Positions 32,351 through 44,655 of a stretch of DNA of 64,000 nt are shown here, one piece after another; position 1 is the first letter of the stretch; every line of letters starts with the position of its first letter. The stretch lies in assembly GCA_030737835.1 (NCBI GenBank), contig CM060849.1, forward strand, positions 1,798,001-1,862,000. The letters are read 5' to 3'. Below the pieces are notes generated by a model. That model was not told the DNA's origin, ran no database searches, and saw nothing but the letters and a program-made list of their open reading frames with translations. Source of the DNA: Acorus gramineus (lineage: Eukaryota > Streptophyta > Magnoliopsida > Acorales > Acoraceae). Both the position numbers and the translations under genes were made by a program.

Positions 32351-33454
32351 TCACCCTTGACCGAGCATATCTTCGGGCGAGTAATTCTTCATCTTGTACG
32401 AGTACATCTCCCACTTGATGTGCATGGCGCAGATGGTCCAGTTGCGGACTCGTGCTCCGTTGAAGCGTGCCTCACCCCAGACAGATACCACTTCTCCGTG
32501 ATACGGGAAGCGGAGGCATTGGTGCCGGGTTGATGAGACAGCTTCGATACCGTCGAGCCAGGTCCTTCCGACAATTAGGGGATGTAGTGACCTGATGTCC
32601 ATCACCATGCAATTGACTATGGTGGAGACTGGACCAATTTTTAGAGGAAGTGTCACTAATCCGCAGACGCCTCTCCGTGTGTTGTCGAAAGCGAAGATGA
32701 ACTCGTCTGTCGGCTGCAGCTTGTAGGTTTGGCTTTTGATCTTGTTGTAGGCTGAGTAGGTCAGGACATTGGTTTCTGCCCCGGTGTCCACCAAGATGTG
32801 TCGGAATTCTCTCCCTCCGAGGCTTGCAGTGATCATAAGGGGTGCTGAGCGTACTCCAGCTGGTGCGACCTCGTCAGGTAGGAAAGCAATTTGGTTGGGA
32901 CCCATGTTGTTGTTAGCTGAATTCATGGTTCCAACCGGTCCTTCGACTGGACACAAACCATGGTGGGGTGATATGGGCAAACTATCACCTTCAGATTCAG
33001 CTCCTGGATGTACGGCAAATGTGAACATATTATCCAGTACCCAGTTGTCTTTGTTCTTGTATCGGAGGCATGCTTCTCCCCAGATGGTTAGTATGTGGCC
33101 CATGAATGGTAGTCGGAGACATTGATATCTTGGAGAGCAGATGGCCTTGATGCTGTCTAGCCATGGACGCCCTAGCATCAGAGGGTATCTTGTGTCGATG
33201 TCAGCTACGAAGCACTCCATCTCGCAAATCAGGGGACCAACAACCAGTTTGAATATCCCGGGACAGTAGATGGTCTTTCTGGAATGGTTGAAAGCCTGGA
33301 TAGTGGAGTGTAGTGGTTGAACAATGGGGCGACCTCGCCTGGGCATTTCTTGGTAGGTATAACAAGTCGTGATATTCATCCCTAATCCTGGATCGATGAA
33401 GATGTTGTTTAGCGGGATGATCTGAAGTCGCCCGCGAACATGGAGGGGATATAC
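32351..33454 (-). pseudogene. Tandem retropepsin-like domains of Tat-like polyprotein
   Basis: The frame is continuous with gag. Domain 1: IFIDPGLGMNITT, then ADIDTRYPLMLGRPWLDSIK and QCLRLPFMGHILTIWGEA. Domain 2: HILVDTGAETNVL, then FDNTRRGVCG and MDIRSLHPLIVGRTWLDGIE, QCLRFPYHGEVVSVWGEA. Both show the retropepsin order (active-site loop, flap region, ILGRxWL). Domain 2 has the canonical DTG; domain 1 has DPG, a variant also seen in plant Tat elements, so its catalytic ability is uncertain. An aspartic protease would normally cleave the polyprotein. A TGA at 33455 separates it from gag and a TGA at 32351 ends it; a further short open stretch runs to a TAA near 32211. Confidence 0.85.
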
Positions 33455-33457
33455 TCA

Positions 33458-34492
33458 CAGCCTTCGATGAGGAAGGTATTTGTCGATGAAGGAGATGATC
33501 ATTGGACGGCAGGGGCCATCTACTGTATCAATGCTTTTGGAGGACCCGTTGTCGTCCGGATGCAGATCATCCGAAGTACACTCCCCTTCTTCGGGTCCTT
33601 CGCTCGCTCCTTCAGGAACCCCTTCGAATGGTTCCTCCTCTTCTTCTTCTCCTAGGTTGTCCAGTCCACTTTCATTAAACTCTATGTTGATAACTTCAGG
33701 CAAAACGGGGACTACTTGTTCTTCCTTGCCATACAATACGATGAGGTCGTGGTCGTCGAGTTTCAGCTGGAAAGGTTCATCTTGTCTTTCCTCCTCAGAC
33801 TCTTCGGATGAACTGCCATCGGTAGCGCTCTCTGAGCTGCTCGACTCTAGTGATGGATGTCTCTCCCTCCTAACCATGTTGACAGCGTGGGCTCTGGAAG
33901 TGGAGGCTTGGTCGTGATCTGGCATGGGGTCAGTGAATATGCCAAGTGGCTTGTTTGCTTGGGGATTGCCCCGGCTCAGATGGCCTTTGATCATGGCCCA
34001 ATCAAGGCGCCTGTCATCATTTAAATCATAAACAAAGTCCTGAAAGACAATGCATTGTTCTACGGTGTGACCATGTTGTTGATGGTATTGACAGTAACGT
34101 GCGGTGCTGGCCCCGGGGAGTGAGGGCCTAGCAGCAGGGAGGGAGATACTATTGGTGTCCATCATTACCCTAAAAATCCTCGTTAAGGTTTCTGGGAGGG
34201 GTGGGTAAGAGTCCCTCTTTCCCATTCGTCTCGGGCCATAGGAGGTTGGAGGGGAGACTTCGTTGTAGGAGCTTTGTGGTGGCCGTCTAGGGGTTAGGTT
34301 TTGCGCTCTTGGGGAAGCAGAATAAGCAGGGGGAGTCCTAGTTTGGCCTTGGCTTTGAATTATGGGGCTCTGGACTGGAGGACTTTGGACTACTGGGTTT
34401 TGTCGTATCGGCACGGGGGTGGGTACTGATCGAGGAATGAAGTTTTGATTGGCTTGCCGAGGCAGCACATATCCAAATGAGCCGAGTGTATA
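33458..34492 (-). pseudogene. gag: Gag C-terminal part with zinc-knuckle-like motif
   Basis: This stretch is in frame with the upstream gag after one TAG at 34493. A Pro/Gln/Ser-rich linker leads to YCQYHQQHGHTVEQCIVF, the C-x2-H-x4-H-x4-C style motif of Tat gag proteins, which binds nucleic acid. A Ser/Glu-rich stretch and acidic run (EEEEEEPFEG) lead towards the protease-like domains. It ends at TGA 33455. Apart from the two stops, the gag-protease frame is open for over 1,000 codons, so decay is mild compared with pol. Confidence 0.85.
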
Positions 34493-35608
34493 CTATCTCG
34501 GAGCTGGTCCTTGATCAGAAACTCGTGCTCCGTTCGGGTAGAGTGCTGAAATTTTTGTGATCCCCTCTACCGTGGGGGTGTGCGCCTTTCTCGGTGGTTG
34601 TCCAACCCTATGGCTGATAGGTGGGGACTGGGTTTGGACTGTTGGGGCTGCACAACGAGAAATCCTGTTGTGGCGGTCAATGAGAAGCTGGTACGTGGTG
34701 CAGTCTCCGTACGAAAGACTTGTACGGAGTTCTGGACTCAGGCTCTGCAACATCATGTCAATTTCTTGACATTCTGTTAATTGTAGGCCAGTTCTGTGGA
34801 TGAGGGTGTACCATCTTGACATGTACTGCTCAAATTCCTCCCTAGGCCTCATCCTTTCTACGGTCCGGTTTAAAATAGAGGGGGTCCTAATCCTCATATA
34901 ACCATAACGGCCTAGAAACTTCTCGCTTACAGCGAAGAAGTTCGACAGATGATCTATAGGGAGGGTGGAGAACCATTGTGGTGCTTCTCCTTCCAATAAT
35001 TTTTGGAAGAGGAATACTAGTAGAGGTTGGTTATCTAGAAACGGTTGGGTGTCTAGATAAAAGGCGGTCAAATGAACGTCTGGGTCTCCACGACCGTTGT
35101 ACTGGTGAAATTTTGGGATTTTAAATCCCTCCGGTAGGTGGACTGACGAGATCTGTCTCAGGTTGTGCAGAGACATGTGTTTGGGGGCAGAAGGACCAGT
35201 CTTAGAGAGGATTCTCCGGATGGTTTCATCCAACGTTTCTCCCCTGGGAGGGCTGTTTAGTGGTCCCGGGTTGGAGGTAGCCTGGTAAGGGCTCGGGGCA
35301 GAAGCGGTTGGGAATATTGGATTCGCGGGGGAAGGTGGGGCAAAGGAAAAGAGGCTTGGACTCGGATTTTTCGAGAAGCTGGGTGTTGGTAGTGTATTGG
35401 GGGTGGGGCAAGCCTTGGGGGTCTTAACAGGAGTTTCCTGCTTCAAGGTCTTGGCCTGGTGATAGTCGGTGAGGTCATTGAACATGTCCTCGACCGACTG
35501 GTATCCTAGGGTAGCCATCCTCTCCTCTAGGTGGCTGAGGAATTGGGTGGTTTGGTCTCCCTGGTTGTCTTTCTCCTCTACTATTTTCTCCTGGGTGTAG
35601 GCCTCCAT
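34493..35608 (-). pseudogene. gag: Tat-type gag, N-terminal and core domain
   Basis: The start ATG at 35608 gives MEAYTQEKIVEEKDNQ, a short helical stretch and a Pro/Ser-rich spacer (residues 65-125). The Retrotrans_gag core is at about 155-310: LPEGFKIPKFHQYNGRGDP, VHLTAFYLDTQPFL, GEAPQWFSTLP, FLGRYGYM, RMRPREEFEQYMSRW and EIDMMLQSLSPEL. The order matches gag of Tat-lineage elements rather than the chromovirus gag at 18166. The frame closes with TAG at 34493 but continues open beyond it. The leader upstream (35609-36269) contains four 35-bp repeats. No other start is better placed. Confidence 0.88.
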
Positions 35609-36269
35609 TGTGTGAATATGGAAAAGCCTAGGTGTGAATGAATGCAGACTTAAAGCAGTAAATAAAGCGGTAAAGGGGTGCGCAGCTGTGTGCGGCTTAA
35701 AGCAGTAAAGGGGTGTGCAGCTGTGTGCGGCTTAAAGCAGTAAAGTGGTGCACAACTATGTGCGGCTTAAAGTAGTAAAAGGGGTGCGCAGCTGTGTGCG
35801 GCTTAAAGCAGTAAAGGATGTTGTAATGCAAAGTAGAGGAGGGTCAGACTTGAGGGGTGGGGAATCTCAGCTTTCCTAGAAGGGTGATGGCATTCTAGTC
35901 AGGTTATTGGCAGAAAGCAGAAGAGGATTACCTTTTGTTGTCTTTCACGAGGGAGCTCCCACCATGATCGCCAGGCTGTCGGTATCGGATTTCGGGAAAA
36001 GGAAGAAAGGGGCCCTCTCTTCCTTCCTCCTCGGTCCTCCGGTGGTTGTGCGTGTGTGGGGGTTCTTCGGAGGCTCGGATCCAGAGGGCTGCGCCTTGGC
36101 AGGCTCGATCGGGTCGTCTCTCGGAAGGGGTGGTGGGTTGGTTGTTCGTTCCTAGCTGAGGCGGATGATGGGTCCTCAGGAGGATTCAAGGGTTGTTGTG
36201 ATCGCCACCTGCTTTTCTAAAAAAGCAGGAAAAGTTGAGGGTGGATTTGATCGCCTTTGTGGGGAGTTT
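35609..36269 (-). other. Leader of Tat-like element
   Basis: This is the non-coding stretch between gag and the solo LTR at 36270. It contains the 35-bp repeats (35675-35815) and a 9-bp inverted repeat CCTGCTTTT/AAAAGCAGG (36208-36229). On the minus strand TGGCGATCACAACAACCC follows GCAGG near 36207; TGGCGA starts are used as primer sites by some Tat elements, so this might be the PBS with the LTR end beside it, but I could not match a tRNA. Confidence 0.4.
35675..35815. repeat. Four 35-bp tandem repeats upstream of gag
   Basis: Units at 35675, 35710, 35745 (36 bp, most diverged) and 35781 share GGGGTGYGCAGCTGTGTGCGG and CTTAAAGCAGTAAA. They lie about 70-210 bp before the gag start on the transcribed strand. 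Confidence 0.93.
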
Positions 36270-39200
36270 TGTCATGCCCCAGGGCGGCCGTCCCCGAGAC
36301 GTGGCAATAATAAAATATCATCTATCAATACCTGAGGTCAATAAAGACTCCAACAACAACACACAAGGTGGCAAAGCAAGGATAATGATAACTGACTGAA
36401 AAGCGGAAGCATAATATATAAACAATGTCTGTAAACCAAAAACATTATTACAGACTCGAATACACAATCACTGTCCTGTGAGAGCCAAGTCTAGACCAAA
36501 GAAAATACAACCTGTGCCACATGCACGATTTACAATACATACAATGACTCTAGGACTGCTGACAGCCTCGCACTCGCCACCCGCCGGAAGAACGCTCCAC
36601 GCCCATAAGACCACGCCACAGGAAAGCTCCAGCTCCACGCCCAACACTACCCCTGAAAAGAAACAGTATGCGAGGGGTGAGCTACAAGCTCAGTGAGTGG
36701 CTGGAAACCAATCACCATACAACAGTTCAATACTAAGGCAATTTCCTTTCAAGGAAAACATGGGTGGAAACCCATGGATAACACGGTCACGCGGCGGCGC
36801 GACCAACCTCACCCTCACCCTCACCCTCACTCCCGGAGGGAGACTCTTGGGACTTTTGGGGAGAGACCATATCGTTGGTCGAGGAGACCCGGGATTACTG
36901 GTCTACGCAACACTACTGGATCATCTACATCGAGATAACTGCCCAACGATGTCTTTGAACATCGATACGAGACCGGACCCAACAACTATGGGAACGGACG
37001 AACAACGAATGGGTCACGCGGAGACGTGTCTTCACCTCATCCTCACCCTCACTCCTGAAGGGAGACTCTTGGGACTTTTGGAAGAGACCTAGACTGCTCT
37101 ACACCCTTGGTCCACTGGTAGCCCTTTCCCCACGTAGCCTCTACCTGGTATACTCCCACAATCAGTACGCTTCTGAACGCATCGGTAGTACCTACGGATG
37201 GGAGCCCTCTGTCAGGACAGCTTTTCCAACGCCGGGGAGTTCCTACATCGGATCCAACGAAGGGGAGAACGATTCCACGCTCGCAATATCATTCGTTAGC
37301 CCTCTCCCGGGTAGCCTCTACCTGGTACACTCCCACGATCAGTACGCTCCCGAACGCATCGGTGGTACTTACGAATGGGAGCCCTCTGTCAGGACAGCTA
37401 CAACCCGGGCCTCTTCAACACAGACAACATTGGGAGTAAACATTCCATGTTCGCAAAGCGAACCCAATAAAAAAACACTACACTCGATAATCACATATCG
37501 CTGATAGTTAACACTATTGTACTCCCACACGGTTGTGTCGTATCGGACACAAGGGGTTGTCACGCCCCAACTACCGGCTTAACAATCCGATAAGATAATG
37601 AATTCTCCTGAATTCCAAACGAGTGCATCGCTCGGATGCACGGGGCGATTACATCGCTAGCGCTCTAACTAATAAGGTACAACCCGACAGCGGGTCATAC
37701 CCATGCCTATCCCAGATAGGCCTAATTAGTTTTAACATGCGCATATATTTTATAGGAGAATTTAATCTTAGCTATGTGCATGAACCATATGCACAATCAT
37801 CTAATAATTATAGGGACACTCCCTAACATGGATTACATCATAATAATTCATACAACATGCATACATGGTCATTAATCACATAAACATACAAAATATACTC
37901 TAACATCCGTTGGATATCGCCAACTTAAAAGAAAGGGGCAAGCGCGATCTCACGCACTAACAGGTGCATGCCAATATTCCAAACGAACCTGAGTCGAGTA
38001 GGAAATCGCATCTACTTACTCAGTTCGTTCAGAGGGAGAGGGCGGGGGAGATCATCATCTCATGAAGCTGGTCATAGCTTTGCCCCATTAGCATGGGTGC
38101 AACAACTACACCACGCCCTCGAGTCTTATCGCAAGGGAATATTAGGCGGGTGCCCGTTATTAACCCAGACTTATTCATGTTCGATATTCCAATTAATATG
38201 GTGGGAATAGTATTACAATACTACCTAAGGCATGCCATATTCTATACATCCATACACATTACACAAATACATGCCCATACTAGAGGGGCTCATGCAACAC
38301 AATCATTCATACATGAATACAATACATGTATATAAGCCTAGCATGCAAGATATCTACATATTACAGTTTAAGCATGGCCATACTACTTATCTACACAAGT
38401 AGTATAGCTAGGGGGGCCCATCGATGCGCGACGCGCGTCTACGCGCGTCGAGCGCATCCCGAGAGGGGGGGGATTGGATCGAACCACTCACCGATACCCG
38501 GATCGCCGCGCGTCCGGTCTACGAGATCTGCAAAACACAACCAATGATCCATAATTAAATTATGGAACCTCCTATCACACATATAAGCTTACTTCATGAA
38601 AACCCTAACCCCTGATACTTCCATATTATCACCCAAGACACATGCAACCAACTCCTTGACACTCAACCAAGCAAAACTGCTAAACCTGCTGCAACCAGCC
38701 CTACTAATTGGTCTTCACAGCACCCAATACACTTCCAAAAATTATGAAATAAATCATGCACATTCTATGATATGCTGGGATCATAATCCATGAAGACATT
38801 AGAACCTAATTTTGCCTCTACAAGCCCAAAACAAATCATTTCCCGAAGCAGGTCAATTCCTACGCGAATCTGGACAGGTCATGCAAAACTGGTTCTAACT
38901 TACACCACAGATATCATAATGACCCCAAATTTCATATATAACATCTAGACACATAGCTGATCAAATCATAAGAAGACATAATCCTAAAAATATGCCTTTA
39001 AGTACTAGATTCACTGAGATCTTTAAAAGACAGTGCTGCCTTACCAAAACAGGGGAAGGGAAATGGGGAGATGCGGGGTTCTCGACACACCCACGACCAC
39101 CTCTACCACCACCACCACTACCACCACCTCATCAGCCACTCCACCAGCCTTCCTTGGCTTTATCTTTTCCTTTTAATGTTTCTTCTTCTCCTTCTTGTTC

Positions 39201-39730
39201 TTCCTCTTCTCTTTTTTAAACACACAAAACAAAGAAACCAGGGAGTGGAGAGAGTGAGAGGGAGAGGAGGAGAAGGGGACGCCTACACCAATCACACACA
39301 CACTCACACACACACACACACCATTTATTAGTGAAAAGGGTGTTTGGTGAGACTTGACTTAGTCAACCCAACCAAGCAAAAAACAAAACCCATTGACCTA
39401 GTCAATGGTCTTGTTTGACTTGGTCCAAGTCCACTTTGACTTGGTCAAAGTCACTCTTTGACAATCCAGTGACGACCAAACCCGGATACGATTCGGAACT
39501 GCAAAATTTTCTAAAACGTTATCGAAATTCGATGAAATTTTTATGGGTAGTACTAAACGGTACCAGGACCCATAATATGCAGTCAGATTTTCAATCAGAG
39601 TACTCTAACTCCCGCAGGTGGCTAAAAGCCAAAATTTTAGCGGCTCCGATCGAAAAATTAAAAAGGCCCTGAATGACCCAGAAGTGACCAAGGCTTAACC
39701 GAAATGGCTCCAAATGACACAAGCATAACA
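36270..39730 (-). mobile_element. Solo LTR (3461 bp) in Tat-like leader, duplication AGTTT
   Basis: It starts TGTCATGCCCCAGGGCGGCC and ends GACACAAGCATAACA, flanked by AGTTT at 36265-36269 and 39731-39735. Its left 2 kb is nearly the same as 5022-7450 but without the 162-bp duplication. U3 is type B with TTGAC clusters at 39355-39475. A (CA)n microsatellite is at about 39293-39322. The GC-rich tract seen in most copies is missing here and replaced by AT-rich sequence (38540-39050). Confidence 0.95.
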
Positions 39731-40869
39731 AGTTTGTGGGGGGTCTCAACTCTGAGACACTGATATGCTGTACACAGAGGTGAAGACAGGGATTCTCTTC
39801 TGCTATGGGAATCTGACTAGAGGAGAATTGGGACTAAGGTGTCTAGGGAAGGGCTAGCTAGTTGGATTCAGCCGCCTGGTGGGGGGCGGCTAGTTGTGGG
39901 TAGCCGCCTAGTGTTTGGTTCAATTTGGACAGAACCTGGGTAGGGTTTGGATTTGGTTTTGGCAGAGGTTTAAACTAAGTTTAACCTGGGTTTTGGAGAG
40001 TGGATTTGGAGAGTGACTTGGTGTAGGAAATGGGTTTCTCTCTCCCTTTCTCTCTCAAGGGTTTTGAAATTGTGGTGGGGGGTGTAGGCTTGTGAGTATT
40101 GATGATTGGGAATGTGGGTTGTTGTGGCTTATTGATTGTTATTGCCCATGAATAAATGCTTAGAGACGCTCCCTATTTATAGTAAAAGGGATGTAGGGGA
40201 GTGTTCACTAGACAATAGATCAAAAATGGATAATAAGGTGCTTGATTTGACTTCCCATTAGATCTTTGCTCTCTGACAATGTCTAGGTGAGGGGCGGCTA
40301 GTTGCAATTAGCCACCCAGTGATGGGCCGCTACTCTCAGGTAGCCGCCCCCATCATAACCTACCAAATGTCCCATCTCTGACAAGCGGTGGCTTGGGTCG
40401 GTTACCAAGGTTGAACCGGCTGAGATGGGGCGGCTAAAAGGGACAATCCGCCGCAATCATGCTTGCTTTATGTCCCATCCAGGAAGGCGGTTTGGGGTCG
40501 GTTTGGGGGGCAGCTAGTTGAAACTAACCGCCCGGTATTGGGTGGCTACCTGTAAGTAGCCGCCCTTGTCCACGCTCTTAGATTTTTCTAAGTTTGGACT
40601 TAGGGTTTCCAGTTTTGGTTTCTAAGGGAGTTTTCTATTTAGATGTCCAAATGTGGTTGTTTCCAATATTACTTGAAGTAAATTTCTTTTCTACGGACAG
40701 TCAAAATTAGGGTATCTACAATTGTCCCTCATCAGACGGAGTCTTTGTGTGAAACAGAAAGACTTCGATCGATGATAAGGAAAGAGACCCTTATTTTGGC
40801 CGGCCCAACCTTCAAGAAGTTTAGGACACATGACCAAATACCATTCAGGCAGGTAATTTAGGTCATCAG
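39731..40869 (-). repeat. Right copy of Tat-like terminal region, part 1
   Basis: From about 39960 it matches 2800-3657. The first 230 bp (39731-39960) has no left counterpart, which was lost at the 2788 junction. Hairpins occur at 39876-39912 and 40291-40350. No coding signal. It is split from part 2 by the LTR at 40870. Confidence 0.75.
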
Positions 40870-43562
40870 TGTCACGCCCCAGGGCGACCGTCCCTGGGAC
40901 GCGGCAAGTGTATATATGATATCAGCAGTCTAAACTGGAGGTCAATAACATACTCTAAATAACAGCTAAAATGACAACACAGACAACAAAGAGGCTGACA
41001 TGATATATACACAAATAGCGGAAGCTAAAAGACTGAATCTGTAAATCAAAAACACATTACAGACTCGATACATAATCAACTGTCCTGTGAGAGCCAATAT
41101 ACACACATACATCCAAATATAATACAACGAGTGCCCAAGCACGGAAATATAATACATACAATCAAAAGAAAGGATGCTGATGGCCTCTAACACTCGCGGG
41201 ACGTGGCGCTGCTCCGCTACTGATGAAGTCTCTCGGGGAGCTCCTCCTTCAGATCCGACTCAGTGATAACTGGAGAAAAATTATGCGAGGGGTGAGCCAC
41301 ACGCTCAGTGAATAGCACAACCCATGCATCACAATTTATATTAACCACAAATAATTATTCAAAGCCTCAAAGTGGCAGGAACTACACAATCCAGTGGGTC
41401 GCTACATCGTCGACCCACCACACCCTCACCCTCACCCCTCAATAGGTGACATAGGATATTGGGACTGACTAGGCTGTTAATCACCCTTGGTCCACCGATA
41501 GTCTCTCCTCCACTCCGTAGGCCGCTTGGCCTACTCCCACATTCAGCACAGTCCGAATCCAAATCAGGAGGTACCTACTGATGGGAGCCCTCTGACGGGA
41601 CGGCCTTTCTAACGCTGGGGCAGTCTCTATACGGATCCAACGAAGGGAACAGAAACAGCCTATCCATACGCATACGATCCACTCGGATCCGTCGGCAACA
41701 CCTCTCATCAACTCTAATGTCATGAATTCTTCAGAATTCCTCCAGGGCGCATAACTAAGATGCGGGGAAACATATATTATAATATTATCGGGAAAAGAAA
41801 CCTTGGGAGGGCACCATGAGGTCCCGATATAGGACATCCCGACAACCAAACAAGGAACACGGAGTACCCTAGCCCGGGTCTCAATGTTGACCTCGCAAGG
41901 CCCCTTATAATATTCCCTAAGGCATGCTAATAGTCATATGCTCGCATTTGATTTAAATAAATTAAACTAAATGGGAACATGCATAGGTCGAGGCTTTCCT
42001 AGCATGAAAACATGGTGACAGGATGCATGGCTCTTACACATATCCTAAGGGTGCAAGTCCCTAACATACAAGATCTAGGGTAGCATGCATACTACATAAC
42101 AATCATGCCTGCATGGATTACATATTACACAAGTTAATATTAAACCATGGTGCCCCAGGGGAGGACGGTACACGCCCAAGTGCATATAACGCCTCCCTAC
42201 TGGGTTGGATTGTCCTACTCACCAATAACCGGGTCGTCGCGCGACCGTCCGTCAAGATCTGCAAGACAGGGTAATCAACTCGGTGAGTAAAATACACAAT
42301 TATATACAAAAATACACTAAAATACCCAACACTCGGACAAGCGTACATACGGCCCGTACGCACGCGAGTCCGAGCACCCCGACTCACCCGAACCCCCGGG
42401 CAGCCGTACGCACAGCCACCCGACCCAGGCGCACAGCCGTGCCCCAGCCCGCGCGCCCAAACGCACTACCGAGCCCCCCAAATGCATCGCGCGCTCACTG
42501 CGCCCCAGCGCAGCAACTCGCGCGCACACCCGTACGCCCTGCGCCCCAGCGCAGCACCCCGCGCGCACGCGTGCGTGCCCTGCCAGCATGTCTGACAGCG
42601 CCCTGCCCTGCGCCTGCCTGCCTGCCTACCTGCGCTGCCAGCCTACCCGAGCCAACCCTACCACCTCCCCGACGGCCACCAATGGCCACCAACGGCCACC
42701 AATAGCCACCCACAGCCACCAACAGCCATGCATACCCCAAAAACACTTCCTAACATACATCTAAACAAGGAAAGGAAAGAAAGAAAGCTTACCCTAGGAG
42801 AGGAAGAGAAGGGGAGGAAGAACGGGTGCTCTTCGCGCACCGAAACACCACCTCCAAGACCACCACCACCAAGCCTCCACTCAGCCAAAGCAAGGCTGAA
42901 AACAGAGGAGAAAAGAGGGCATGAGAAGGGGTCACACATGTGGGAACTCGAATCCGAGACCATAGGAAGGTAGATCGGGTTCTTACCTATCCTTTCTCTT
43001 CTTAGGGTTTTTGATTTCAAGACCTTCTACTAGATCATATAGGGGTTTTAAAGAGAGGGAGAGAGAGAGAAATTTTTGGAGAAGATGATGAATAGTGGGG
43101 GATATTTGTCTTGGTCGTGGGATTTATTTATGCTCACCCACACACCACACACTCTCACACCCTCAATTAGATTAGGTTTAAGTGAGGATTAGTGAGGTTT
43201 AAGTGCACTTTGACTTGGGTCAACCCATCCACACTAGAAAACAAAGGGGGTTGACCAAGTCATGGGCCCACATTTGACCAAGTCAAGTCTCCCAATGACT
43301 TCTCGCTCGGTCAAAACCCGGATACGCTTCAGAACTGCAAAATTCTGAAACGTTACCGGAATCGATAAAATTTTTGGGAGTGGCTTGAAATGGCACCAGA
43401 ACACATAATATACAGTTAGATTTTCAATTGGAGTCCTCAAACTCAGGGTGATAGCTAAAAGTCTAAAATTTTAGCGGTTCCAATCGAAAAACGAAAAAAG
43501 CCGAAAAACTGCCAAAATGTCCCGATGGTTACCAGAAGGCTAAAAGTGACACATATATAACA
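40870..43562 (-). mobile_element. Solo LTR (2693 bp), 6-bp duplication CATCAG
   Basis: It starts TGTCACGCCCCAGGGCGACC and ends GACACATATATAACA. CATCAG stands on both sides (40864-40869 and 43563-43568). The uninterrupted site exists at 3651-3665 in the other terminal copy (GGTCATCAGAGACTGGG), proving the insertion. U3 is type A; it lacks the block that carries CCGGCTTAACAATCC in longer LTRs. Confidence 0.95.
41779..41914. repeat. 118-bp module with ATAATATTAT / ATAATATT flanks
   Basis: The core 41789-41906 matches 25865-25984 and 16324-16444. The right flank keeps 8 of the 10 duplicated bases. Confidence 0.82.
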
Positions 43563-44285
43563 CATCAGAGGCTGGGTTTTGACTAGAATAGTTATCTAAA
43601 GACTGATCCAGGTGGGAGAGTGAGTAAAAGTAAGGAAGCGAGTGATCCAACCCTCGGACGGGGTTCTTAGCCATCGTGCACAGAGCAGCCCGGTGTCAGT
43701 TTCCTTGTGCCTACCGTACCCGTGCTTGGGTAGCTCAGCAAATCAAGGGGATATCACAGACAGAAAGTAAAATAAAGTGTGTTTGATTTGGTGAATTGGA
43801 TCATTCAAAAGACAAAGATTCCAGAAAAGAACCAGAACTGAAGAAATTTGAACTGAATGGTACTAGTAATTGTGGTAAAACTTCAAAAAAGTTGTGTTTG
43901 ATCAAGTAAAACTTGGAAATAAACCAATACATGGCTGTTTGTTTTTAGAAAACTTGGAAATAAGTGTGTTTGAGAAGCTGGCAGGGGGCGGCTAGTGGTG
44001 TTTAGCCGACAGAGAAGGGCGGCTAGTTGTATTTAGCTGTCGGGAAGGGGGCGGTTACTCGCGAGTAGCGGCCGGCCGACTTGGTCCCTTATAATAAAAA
44101 AAGGACCCTCTCTCTCCCGCATGTTTTCAAAAATGGTTCTTCTCCCTCCAATACTTCTCTTTCTTCATTTCAAACCAAAAAAACTTGGATTTCCTTGGTT
44201 TTGATTCACCCTAGATCACTCCTTTCTTCTTGATTCCGAAGCCCTAGTTTCCTTTGGGGTTTTCCTTTTCGCGAAATCGGAGGAG
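43563..44285 (-). repeat. Right copy of Tat-like terminal region, part 2
   Basis: It matches 3658-4374, including the hairpin cluster (43987-44080) and the plus-strand TATA-like and CT-rich leader before the PMD start. It is non-coding. Confidence 0.75.
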
Positions 44286-44655
44286 ATGACGAAGGGGAAG
44301 AGAACGGCTTCAATGATGAAGCACCTCAGGTCTTCCCGAGAGTAGAGGGGGGCTGTCTCGGGGTCCAGCTCGTTGGAGAGTGACGGAGCGGAGGGGAGAG
44401 TCGCAGAGGAGGTGACCCAAAAGGCGGAAACGTTGTTGGTGGGCATGGGTGGAGGTGTGGGAGCATCCTCGGGGCTGTCCCAAGGGTAGGGGGTGGTGTG
44501 ATAGGGTATTCACGCAAGAGGAGGCATGGGGGTCCATCGGTGGTGGCCGAAGGTGCGGGTTTGGAGGCCGGAGGGTCGGCCGTAGGTGTAGGTGGAGAAG
44601 TAGGGGCTGAGGGGATTGGTGAGGAGGTGCAAGCATGGTTAGATGCTATCATTAG
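44286..44655 (+). pseudogene. Second copy of the PMD N-terminal exon, truncated
   Basis: The ATG at 44286 and the in-frame TAG at 44343 match 4375 and 4432 exactly. After the TAG, small deletions change the frame relative to the left copy, then the Gly/Val/Glu-rich coding resumes (GAGLEAGGSAVGVGGEVGAE). Similarity ends at GTTAGATGCTATC, where a chromovirus pol fragment begins. GGTGCAAGCAT occurs on both sides of the junction, suggesting a microhomology-type join. Confidence 0.7.

Larger units (their letters stand above)
2788..44655 (-). mobile_element. Old Tat/Ogre-like Ty3/gypsy element, heavily interrupted
   Basis: Minus-strand order is a terminal region at the right (39731-44655 with insertions), leader, gag (35608-33458), protease-like domains (to 32351), a minisatellite in place of most of pol, an integrase C-terminal tail (31411-31124) and non-coding 3' DNA. 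An antisense PMD gene on the plus strand and a second terminal-region copy at the left (2788-4744) complete it. The long direct repeat (2790-4744 against about 39960-44655) is consistent with LTRs of about 2 kb or more, but I cannot fix the TG/CA ends, and the right copy may belong to a second element. Tat lineage is inferred from the gag, the CxYHxxxGHxxxxC motif, the integrase tail and the antisense extra gene. It carries at least four later insertions. Confidence 0.7.
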
